Part shown: positions 1 through 4,946 of the stretch, in pieces
How positions within the stretch are numbered: position 1 is the first letter of the stretch
How the letters are laid out: every line of letters begins with the position of its first letter
DNA from: an uncultured Eubacteriales bacterium
GTDB taxonomy: Bacteria; Bacillota; Clostridia; Oscillospirales; Oscillospiraceae
NCBI GenBank assembly: GCA_949744025.1
Contig: CATJWA010000299.1
Location: 1 to 5,432 of the forward strand
Reading direction: 5' to 3'
Length of the DNA: 5,432 nt
Position numbers and translations under genes: made by a program
The notes under the pieces: model-generated
The model's database searches: none
Seen by the model: only the letters and a program-made list of their open reading frames with translations
Told to the model about the DNA's origin: nothing

Positions 1-1
1 A

Positions 2-892
2 AGCATAAAAAGGGAGTATACTGGAATCGAGGGCTCGTCGATGTATCTGAAAGCAGGGGAGAGCTATACGCTTGAGGACCTGCTTTACGGCATGATGCTC
101 GCCTCAGGGAACGACGCGGCTCTGGCCGTGGCCGGACACGTGGCCGGCGGCGTGGAGCAGTTTGCCAAGCTGATGAACGACAAGTGCGCCGAGCTGGGCC
201 TGCAAAACAGCCACTTCGTAAACCCCCACGGTCTGGACGCGCCGGAGCACTATTCCTCGGCGCGCGATCTGGCGCTGATAACCGCCGCGGCGATGGAAAA
301 CGAGACCTTTCGGGAGATATTCTCTACGGTCTCGCGCAGTATAAACGGCGTAGGCTATAAAAATCACAACAAGCTCCTGACAAGCTGTGAGGGCTGCACG
401 GGGGGCAAAACCGGCTATACGGACGCCGCGGGGCGTATTCTTGTCTCCAGCGCCGAGAGAAACGGCATGGAGCTTATCTGCGTGACCATCTCCGACCCGA
501 AGGACTGGGAGGACCACAGGGCGATGTACGATGAGTGCTTTGCCAAATACCGCTTCGTGCCGGCTTTGGGCGCGGACAGCTCGCGCGTCAGCGTCGTGTC
601 CGGAACGAGCGAATACGTCTCGCTCAGAGCCGAGGTTGGCGGCCTCGTTGTTCCGGCGGGCAGCACGGTGACGACGCAGACGTATCTGCCGAGCTTCGTG
701 TTTGCACCCGTGAAGGCGGGCGAGCGCGCGGGTGAGGTCCACATAAGCGTGGACGGAAACGAGCAGGTGATACCGGTGCTGTACTCGCAGACGGTGTTTA
801 TAGACGGCAGCATCCCGCTGACGCCCTGGGAGCGCTTCAAGCGCGCCTGGTACATGGCTTCGAGCTACGGCGTGTACTATCCCGCGGGGTGA
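2..892 (+). CDS. D-alanyl-D-alanine carboxypeptidase (serine-type PBP, peptidase S11), 5'-truncated
   Basis: Removes the terminal D-alanine from peptidoglycan pentapeptides outside the membrane, limiting cross-linking. The frame is open from position 2, with in-frame residues matching the family before the first ATG at 41, so that ATG is internal and the true start is upstream. Visible are the SxN motif as SGN (104-112, context LASGND) and the KTG motif (407-415, context GGKTGYTDAAGR). The SxxK motif with the catalytic serine, and the signal peptide, must lie before the window. From about 560 to 810 the beta-rich region (SGTSEYVSLRAEV to QVIPVLYSQTV) fits the C-terminal PBP5_C domain. The tail WERFKRAWYMASSYG may be a short amphipathic membrane anchor. 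The stop is 27 bases before rluB, suggesting one operon. In Bacillus subtilis the spore-cortex gene dacB lies near rluB, so a DacB-like role is possible, but DacF or a vegetative DacA cannot be excluded; no symbol is assigned. Family certain, subtype not. Confidence 0.95.
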   Translation, partial: SIKREYTGIEGSSMYLKAGESYTLEDLLYGMMLASGNDAALAVAGHVAGGVEQFAKLMNDKCAELGLQNSHFVNPHGLDAPEHYSSARDLALITAAAMENETFREIFSTVSRSINGVGYKNHNKLLTSCEGCTGGKTGYTDAAGRILVSSAERNGMELICVTISDPKDWEDHRAMYDECFAKYRFVPALGADSSRVSVVSGTSEYVSLRAEVGGLVVPAGSTVTTQTYLPSFVFAPVKAGERAGEVHISVDGNEQVIPVLYSQTVFIDGSIPLTPWERFKRAWYMASSYGVYYPAG

Positions 893-919
893 TGAGAGCC
901 TGATTCCGGGAGATGCATT

Positions 920-1633
920 ATGCTTCAAAGATTACAAAAGATAATATCCTCCGCCGGCCTGGCCTCGCGCCGTGCGGCGGAGGAGCTGATAAGGGCCGGA
1001 CGCGTGACGGTAAACGGAGAGACGGCCGCGCTCGGTATGAGCGCGGACACGGACACGGACCTTGTCTGTCTTGACGGTAAAGCAATCCGCGCGAAAGAGG
1101 CTCACACGTACATAATGCTCAACAAGCCGCGCGGCTATGTCACCACGATGAGCGACGAGCGCGGAAGAAAAACCGTCGCGGAGCTTGTCGCGGATGTGCA
1201 CGCGCGCGTCTTGCCTGTGGGGCGCCTGGACATAGACTCTGAGGGCCTGCTGCTTATGACGGACGACGGCGAGCTTATAAACCGCCTGACCCACCCCTCC
1301 CACGGCGTGGAAAAGACGTATGAGACGACGGTATCCGGCGCCGGCATGGACACGGCGCTGCCGGTCCTGCGCTCGGCGCTGGTGATTGATGGGCAGAGAA
1401 TACGCCCGGCCCGTGTAGAGCTTGCGCGCGACCTCGGCGGGCGGAAGCTTCTGCGTATTACGATAAGTCAGGGCCTGAACCGTCAGGTCAGAAAAATGTG
1501 TGATGCGGCGGGCCTTCGAGTCCACCGCCTGCGCAGAGTGTCCGAGGGACCGCTGAGCCTCGGCACGCTTGCCCCCAAGCAGTGGCGGCTGCTTACTGAA
1601 AATGAAATTGAACTGCTGAAAAAAATCATTTAG
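920..1633 (+). CDS. rluB: 23S rRNA pseudouridine synthase, RluB/RsuA family
   Basis: Isomerises a specific uridine of 23S rRNA to pseudouridine near the peptidyl-transferase centre (U2605 by E. coli RluB). The 237-residue protein has an N-terminal S4 RNA-binding domain (about 1-60: QKIISSAGLASRRAAEELI, then GRVTVNG). The RsuA/RluB/E/F-type catalytic domain follows: KPRGYVTT at 69-76, VGRLDIDSEGLLLMTDDG at 100-117 with predicted catalytic Asp104, and GLNRQVRKMCDAAG at 185-198. Length is normal for Firmicute RluB. The ATG at 920 is preceded by GGGAG at 908-912 with a 7-base spacer, and no in-frame alternative fits. It follows the carboxypeptidase gene by 27 bases, with no promoter or terminator seen between, so co-transcription is likely. 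RsuA (16S) and RluE/F are relatives; RluB is preferred because it is the usual Firmicute member with this length and carboxypeptidase context. Confidence 0.93.
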   Translation: MLQRLQKIISSAGLASRRAAEELIRAGRVTVNGETAALGMSADTDTDLVCLDGKAIRAKEAHTYIMLNKPRGYVTTMSDERGRKTVAELVADVHARVLPVGRLDIDSEGLLLMTDDGELINRLTHPSHGVEKTYETTVSGAGMDTALPVLRSALVIDGQRIRPARVELARDLGGRKLLRITISQGLNRQVRKMCDAAGLRVHRLRRVSEGPLSLGTLAPKQWRLLTENEIELLKKII

Positions 1634-1657
1634 GCCGTGTTTTCCGAAAAATCACTT

Positions 1658-1683
1658 AAATATGCTTAAATTTTTGCGTATTT
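1658..1683 (+). other. AT-rich hairpin after rluB
   Basis: Bases 1658-1665 (AAATATGC) can pair with 1676-1683 (GCGTATTT), an 8-bp stem with one G-U wobble and a 10-base loop. It has few GC pairs and no T-run of its own, but abuts the next hairpin directly. It may help end rluB transcription or be a chance product of the AT-rich gap. Confidence 0.3.
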
Positions 1684-1707
1684 AATGCAAATCCTCTTGC
1701 ATTTTTT
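1684..1707 (+). terminator. Candidate weak rho-independent terminator of rluB
   Basis: AATGCAA (1684-1690) and TTGCATT (1697-1703) form a perfect 7-bp stem with a 6-base loop, and the T-run spans 1702-1707. The stem has only two GC pairs, so it is weak. Its position about 50 bases after the rluB stop fits a terminator. Its 3' arm also supplies the -35-like TTGCAT of the promoter candidate below. Confidence 0.4.
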
Positions 1708-1725
1708 GAGCATGAACGATATTAT
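1697..1725 (+). promoter_or_regulatory. Candidate sigma-A-type promoter for the regulator-flavoprotein pair
   Basis: TTGCAT (1697-1702) and TATTAT (1720-1725) are separated by 17 bases, the ideal housekeeping spacing; the -10 matches TATAAT at five of six positions, the -35 only at three. An alternative -10 is TATACT at 1725-1730. Either would start RNA near 1732-1737, about 35-40 bases before the ATG at 1772 and inside the hairpin at 1724-1755. Base match only; no direct evidence of transcription. Confidence 0.45.
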
Positions 1726-1760
1726 ATACTTTGCCTGCTCACAGGTGAAGTATATTTTTT
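1724..1760 (+). terminator. 14-bp hairpin with T-run, directly before the regulator's ribosome binding site
   Basis: ATATACTT (1724-1731) is the exact inverse complement of AAGTATAT (1748-1755). Pairing continues inward through two G-U pairs (1732/1747, 1733/1746) and four Watson-Crick pairs (CCTG 1734-1737 with CAGG 1742-1745) to a CTCA tetraloop. Bases 1755-1760 are all T, giving a rho-independent terminator shape. It could stop read-through from rluB. It touches the ribosome binding site (GAGGG, 1761-1765) and overlaps the promoter's -10, so it could instead be an operator or attenuator for the regulator gene. The hairpin is clear; its role is inference. Confidence 0.55.
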
Positions 1761-1771
1761 GAGGGAATGAG

Positions 1772-2635
1772 ATGGAAAAAGACATTCTGGCGCTTCTGGC
1801 AAATGAAAACGGAGGTTTTTCCAAGGGTCAGAAGCGCATAGCCCAATATATTGTGGACAATTACGACAAGGCCGCATTCATGACGGCGGGACGCCTGGGC
1901 GACACCGTGGGCGTGAGCGAGTCTACGGTGGTGCGTTTTGCCGCCGAGCTCGGCTACGACGGCTATCCCAGCATGAGAAAGGCGCTTCAGGAGATGATAC
2001 GCTCGCGCCTGACCTCCGTGCAGCGCATAGAGGTCGCGCGCCAGACGCTCAATACCGACAACGTGATACGCTCGATTATAAATGCGGACGTGGAGACGCT
2101 TGAGCTGACGCTCAGCGAGTGCGACAGGGAGAGCTTTGACGCGGCGGTGGACGCTATAATCTCCGCAAAGCATGTCTACATTGTCGGTATGCGCTCCTCA
2201 ACATGTCTGGCAAATTTTTTAGGCTTTTATTTCAACCTGCTGCTGGAAAATGTGTACATCATTCATGACACTGCCGTGAGCGAGGTGTACGAGCAGATGA
2301 TGCGCATAAAGCAGGGCGACGTGTTTATCGGCATAAGCTACCCGCGCTACTCCAAGCGCACCCTGCGGGCGATGAAGTTTGCCAAATCCACCGGAGCGTC
2401 GGTGATAGGCATAACGGATGCCGAAAGCTCGCCCTTTGTCGGCGTGGCGGATACGCTGCTGTACGCGAAAAGCAACATGGTCTCCTTCCTTGATTCGCTC
2501 GTGGCGCCAATGAGCCTTATAAACGCGCTTATCGTCTCCGTGGGAGCGAAGCTGAAAACGGACATTGAGAGCACATTCAGCCGCCTGGAATCAATCTGGA
2601 AGGATTACGAGGTATACGAAACCGGTGAATTATGA
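1772..2635 (+). CDS. MurR/RpiR-family transcriptional regulator (HTH + SIS)
   Basis: A 287-residue DNA-binding regulator of the type that senses phosphorylated sugars or amino sugars. Residues about 1-77 form the RpiR HTH_6 domain, with the signature VSESTVVRFAAELGYDGYPSMRKAL at about 48-72. Residues about 130-255 form a SIS sugar-phosphate-binding domain (HVYIVGMRSSTCLANFL, then GDVFIGISYPRYSKRTLRAMKFAKSTGASVIGITD). Length is typical. The ATG at 1772 has GAGGG at 1761-1765, six bases upstream. The stop lies 11 bases inside the next gene, a BaiN-type flavoprotein, so the two are probably co-transcribed and translationally coupled. No sugar kinase, transporter or amino-sugar enzyme is adjacent, so the effector cannot be named. 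The inverted repeat at 1724-1755 is a possible autoregulatory site. Family call is strong; target genes and ligand unknown. Confidence 0.93.
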   Translation: MEKDILALLANENGGFSKGQKRIAQYIVDNYDKAAFMTAGRLGDTVGVSESTVVRFAAELGYDGYPSMRKALQEMIRSRLTSVQRIEVARQTLNTDNVIRSIINADVETLELTLSECDRESFDAAVDAIISAKHVYIVGMRSSTCLANFLGFYFNLLLENVYIIHDTAVSEVYEQMMRIKQGDVFIGISYPRYSKRTLRAMKFAKSTGASVIGITDAESSPFVGVADTLLYAKSNMVSFLDSLVAPMSLINALIVSVGAKLKTDIESTFSRLESIWKDYEVYETGEL

Positions 2636-3848
2636 CGCTGTTGTGATAGGCGCGGGAGCCGCCGGAATGCTGTGCGCGGCGCAGGCGGCCCGCCGCGGAA
2701 AGCGCACCGCTCTGCTGGAGTGGCAGAAAAGCTGCGGACGCAAGCTGCGCATAACCGGCAAGGGCCGCTGCAACGTGACCAACGACTGCGACGAGAGGGA
2801 ATTTCTGCGCAATGTGCCTGCGAACGCGAAATTCCTCTACAGCGCGGTAAACCGCTTTCCGCCGCGCGCGGCCATGGAGCTGTTTGAGTCTCTCGGCGTG
2901 CCGCTGAAGGTCGAGCGCGGAAACCGTGTTTTTCCAGTGTCGGACAAGGCGCAGGACATTGTAAACGCACTGGAAAAGTACGCGCGCGCCTCCGGAGCGG
3001 AGATAATCCATACCCGCGCGCGCGGCATACGCGCGGAAAGCGGCGCGGTGCGCGCCGTTTTGACTGACGCGGGGGAGATAGAGTGTGAAAGCGCCATTAT
3101 CTGCACGGGCGGGCTGTCGTATCCGCTCACCGGCTCGACGGGGGACGGCTGGCGCTTTGCCCGCGAGCTGGGACATACGGTGACGCCGGCGCGGCCCTCG
3201 CTCGTGCCGTTGGTGTCGCCCGACCCCTGCTGCGCCCGGATGCAGGGCTTTTCGCTGAAAAACGTTGTGCTGACGGTGTACGACGCGGCGGGACGCGAGG
3301 TCTTTTGCGAGCTGGGAGAGCTGATGTTTACCCACTTCGGCGTTACAGGACCGCTGGTGCTCTCGGCCAGCGCGCACATGCGCGGCTTTGAGCGCGGGAG
3401 CTACCGTCTGGAAATAGACCTCAAGCCCGCGCTGGACGAGAAGAAGCTGGACGCGCGCCTGCTGCGTGATTTTGAGAAATACCATAACCGCGACTTCGCC
3501 AACGCGCTCGGAGACCTGGCGGCTAAAAGCATGATACCCGTGCTTGTTGAGCGCTCCGGAATACCGCCGGAGACGAAGGTCAATTCGATAACGAAGCAGC
3601 AGCGGCGCACACTGCTTGAGCTGCTCAAGCATTTTACAATAGAAGCAACCGGAACGCGGCCGGTGGACGAGGCGATAGTGACCTCGGGCGGAGTGGACGT
3701 GAAGGAAATAGACCCGCGCACAATGCGCTCAAAGCTTGTTTGCGGGCTGTACTTTGCCGGCGAGGTCATAGACGTGGACGCCTATACCGGCGGCTTCAAT
3801 TTGCAGATAGCCTGGTCGACGGGGTATGTTGCGGGAAACAGTGTATAA
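2625..3848 (+). CDS. NAD(P)/FAD-dependent oxidoreductase, BaiN/HI0933 (YhiN) family
   Basis: A 407-residue cytosolic flavoprotein. The N-terminal Rossmann motif VVIGAGAAG (6-14) binds FAD. Family signatures follow: GRKLRITGKGRCNVTN (38-53), TGGLSYPLTGSTGDG (161-175), MFTHFGVTGP (234-243) and the C-terminal FAD-contact region AGEVIDVDAYTGGFNLQIAW (378-397). Length matches the family. The start chosen is GTG at 2625, because it puts the Rossmann strand at residue 4-8; a TTG at 2565 would add 20 residues unlike the family. A GAGG at 2609-2612 lies 12 bases upstream, a slightly long spacing, consistent with coupling to the regulator gene it overlaps by 11 bases. In Clostridium scindens, BaiN was proposed to reduce bile-acid intermediates, but homologues are widespread in bacteria without that pathway. 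No other bai-type gene is seen here, so a bile-acid role should not be assumed and no symbol is given. In related Clostridia this gene commonly precedes cmk. Confidence 0.93.
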   Translation: MNYDAVVIGAGAAGMLCAAQAARRGKRTALLEWQKSCGRKLRITGKGRCNVTNDCDEREFLRNVPANAKFLYSAVNRFPPRAAMELFESLGVPLKVERGNRVFPVSDKAQDIVNALEKYARASGAEIIHTRARGIRAESGAVRAVLTDAGEIECESAIICTGGLSYPLTGSTGDGWRFARELGHTVTPARPSLVPLVSPDPCCARMQGFSLKNVVLTVYDAAGREVFCELGELMFTHFGVTGPLVLSASAHMRGFERGSYRLEIDLKPALDEKKLDARLLRDFEKYHNRDFANALGDLAAKSMIPVLVERSGIPPETKVNSITKQQRRTLLELLKHFTIEATGTRPVDEAIVTSGGVDVKEIDPRTMRSKLVCGLYFAGEVIDVDAYTGGFNLQIAWSTGYVAGNSV

Positions 3849-3863
3849 AAATCAAACTTAATG

Positions 3864-3877
3864 GCTTCCGAAGAAGC
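3864..3877 (+). other. Small hairpin after the flavoprotein gene
   Basis: GCTTC (3864-3868) pairs with GAAGC (3873-3877) around a CGAA loop, 16 bases after the stop. There is no T-run, so it is not a standard terminator by itself. It is the first palindrome of the structured gap. Confidence 0.4.
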
Positions 3878-3879
3878 GT

Positions 3880-3920
3880 CGCCGGAGGGATTTCGCCCCT
3901 ACGGGGAGCATGTTCCGGCG
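3880..3920 (+). other. Nested hairpin in the flavoprotein-cmk gap
   Basis: CGCCGGA (3880-3886) pairs with TCCGGCG (3914-3920), a perfect GC-rich 7-bp outer stem. Inside it, CCCC (3896-3899) pairs with GGGG (3903-3906) around TAC. No T-run follows, arguing against a rho-independent terminator on the + strand. It may be part of an intergenic repeat or help protect the 3' end of the upstream mRNA. Confidence 0.45.
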
Positions 3921-4067
3921 CAAGCGATGATTTATGGGTGAGAGCATAGCGGAATCAAAGATGCCCGCCGTAGCAGCGGCAGCGGTAAGCTGTGCTTGCA
4001 CCATAGACACGCATCACCGGCACCGCACCAACGGCGCCGCTTTTAAAGAGAGCAAAAGAGGATTCTT

Positions 4068-4101
4068 AAGGAGGAAGGGGGACACTTCCCCCTTCCTCCT
4101 T
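4068..4101 (+). other. Perfect 15-bp hairpin with all-purine and all-pyrimidine arms
   Basis: Bases 4068-4082 are all purine and are the exact inverse complement of the all-pyrimidine 4087-4101, with a CACT loop. The 5' arm starts with AAGGAGG and the 3' arm ends with CCTCCTT, the Shine-Dalgarno and anti-Shine-Dalgarno cores. No start codon is placed to use the former. No T-run flanks it on either strand, so it is not a standard terminator. First of three tandem hairpins. Confidence 0.7.
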
Positions 4102-4114
4102 GAGCGCGGCTTTG

Positions 4115-4142
4115 CCTTCTTTCCCTGCGAAGGGAAAGAAGG
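4115..4142 (+). other. Perfect 12-bp hairpin with GCGA (GNRA-type) loop
   Basis: CCTTCTTTCCCT (4115-4126) pairs exactly with AGGGAAAGAAGG (4131-4142) around GCGA, a GNRA tetraloop, which favours folding as RNA from the + strand. Here the pyrimidine arm comes first, the reverse of the preceding hairpin. No T-run follows; the next hairpin starts at the following base. Confidence 0.65.
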
Positions 4143-4160
4143 TCGCCCTCGCAAGGGCGA
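4143..4160 (+). other. 7-bp hairpin, third of the tandem set
   Basis: TCGCCCT (4143-4149) pairs exactly with AGGGCGA (4154-4160) around CGCA. It abuts the preceding hairpin with no gap, so the two stems could stack coaxially in RNA. It is GC-rich and is followed by AACACC rather than a T-run. Confidence 0.6.
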
Positions 4161-4226
4161 AACACCCCAGCGCAAAATGTAAAGAATACGCAAAAGAAAG
4201 TCACACCATCAGGGATTAAACTCCAT

Positions 4227-4255
4227 TTGAGGCTTTTTTCGATACTTTGTATAAA
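4227..4255 (+). promoter_or_regulatory. Promoter-like boxes just before cmk (doubtful)
   Basis: TTGAGG (4227-4232) and TATAAA (4250-4255) are 17 bases apart and resemble sigma-A boxes. RNA would start near 4262, only a few bases before the ATG at 4266, and would lack the ribosome binding site AGGGGA (4255-4260). Either the boxes are a chance match, or they give an almost leaderless mRNA beside a longer one from upstream. Confidence 0.25.
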
Positions 4256-4265
4256 GGGGACGCTT

Positions 4266-4946
4266 ATGGAAAAACATATATCTGTGGCGATTGACGGGCC
4301 TTCGGGCGCGGGAAAAAGTACTCTGGCAAAGCGCGCGGCGAAACATTTCGGCTTTATCTATGTGGACACCGGCTCCATTTACCGCACGGTGGGCTACGCC
4401 GCCCAGTGCGCGGGGCTGGACTCGAAGGACGCCGCCGGAGTGGAAGCGCTGCTGCCGGGGCTGGATATACGCTTTGAGTACGACGAGGCCGGCACGCAGC
4501 GTATGCTGTTGAACGGCCGCGACGTGTCAAAGGAGATACGCACCCCGAAAAGCTCAATATACGCCTCGGACGCGGCCGCGATGCCCGCGGTGCGCGCTTA
4601 TCTTTTGGGGATGCAGCGTGAAATGGCGAAAAATTACGACGTGCTCATGGACGGGCGCGACATAGGCACCGTGGTCCTGCCCGACGCGGGACTGAAGGTG
4701 TTTCTCACCGCCAGCGCGCAGGCCCGCGCCCAGCGCCGTTATAAGGAGCTGCACGAAAAGGGCATGGATACCCCCTTTGAGGAGGTCCTGCGCGATATCG
4801 AGTACCGCGACCGGCAGGACAGCGGCCGGGCCGCGGCCCCTCTGCGCGCCGCTCCCGATGCCGTGACGCTCGACACGACGGATATGGACTTCGAGCAGAG
4901 CTTTCAGGCGCTCAAAAAGCTGATACGGGAGCGTTTTGAGCTGTGA
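4266..4946 (+). CDS. cmk: Cytidylate (CMP/dCMP) kinase
   Basis: Transfers phosphate from ATP to CMP or dCMP in the cytosol, recycling CMP from RNA turnover and lipid synthesis. The 226-residue length is normal. The P-loop is GPSGAGKST (11-19). CMP-binding motifs are VDTGSIYR (33-40; the family usually has Ala-Met where Ser-Ile stands here), MDGRDIGTVVLPDA (128-141) and, in the lid and C-terminal region, RRYKEL (157-162) and RDRQDSGRAAAPL (181-193), ending in a DAVTLDTT segment (198-205). The ATG at 4266 is chosen because AGGGGA (4255-4260) lies five bases upstream and the P-loop follows at the usual distance; a TTG at 4227 would add 13 unsupported residues. Its stop overlaps the ispH start (GTGA). 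A cmk-plsC-ispH order is common in Clostridia; here no acyltransferase gene lies between. Confidence 0.97.
   Translation: MEKHISVAIDGPSGAGKSTLAKRAAKHFGFIYVDTGSIYRTVGYAAQCAGLDSKDAAGVEALLPGLDIRFEYDEAGTQRMLLNGRDVSKEIRTPKSSIYASDAAAMPAVRAYLLGMQREMAKNYDVLMDGRDIGTVVLPDAGLKVFLTASAQARAQRRYKELHEKGMDTPFEEVLRDIEYRDRQDSGRAAAPLRAAPDAVTLDTTDMDFEQSFQALKKLIRERFEL

Larger units (their letters stand above)
3849..4265 (+). repeat. 417-base non-coding gap with clustered hairpins; possible interspersed repeat or structured RNA
   Basis: No convincing gene is seen between the flavoprotein stop and the cmk start. The stretch holds a small hairpin (3864-3877), a nested hairpin (3880-3920), and three strong tandem hairpins (4068-4101, 4115-4142, 4143-4160). 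No terminal inverted repeats or target-site duplication were found by eye, and no transposase. Dense palindromes in an otherwise compact gene block resemble REP- or MITE-like intergenic elements known in many bacteria, but repetition cannot be shown from a single copy. A structured RNA leader for cmk is the main alternative. The last 40 bases are AT-rich and carry cmk's ribosome binding site. Confidence 0.4.

Noticed and set aside
41..43. ATG at 41 as the carboxypeptidase start
   Set aside because: The frame is open upstream with family-like residues (TGIEGSS), and a start here would leave the protein without its catalytic serine motif and signal peptide.
104..928. Long open frame on the minus strand opposite the carboxypeptidase
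   Set aside because: The + strand shows clear PBP motifs; the minus product is Arg/His/Ala-rich without motifs, the usual shadow of a GC-rich gene.
2565..2624. Upstream TTG start for the flavoprotein gene
   Set aside because: It adds 20 residues before the Rossmann strand with no family resemblance and lies deep within the regulator's coding region; GTG at 2625 fits better.
2577..3632. 351-codon open frame on the minus strand opposite the flavoprotein
   Set aside because: Its product is rich in Arg, His and Ala with no recognisable domain, while the + strand encodes a full HI0933-family protein.
2625..3848. Part of a bile-acid 7-alpha-dehydroxylation (bai) operon
   Set aside because: Only the broad BaiN/HI0933 family matches; no other bai-type enzyme is nearby and the neighbours are housekeeping genes.
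4068..4101. Rho-independent terminator for the flavoprotein or a convergent gene
   Set aside because: The stem is strong but no T-run follows on either strand, and no minus-strand gene ends here.
3934..4182. 82-codon open frame on the + strand in the gap before cmk
   Set aside because: It has no ribosome binding site at its ATG, reads straight through three perfect hairpins, has a low-complexity basic product and matches no family I recognise. It is best explained as a chance frame in a structured element.
3849..4265. Insertion sequence, tRNA, riboswitch or CRISPR array in the gap
   Set aside because: I found no transposase frame, terminal inverted repeats, tRNA cloverleaf, known riboswitch core or regularly spaced direct repeats by eye.
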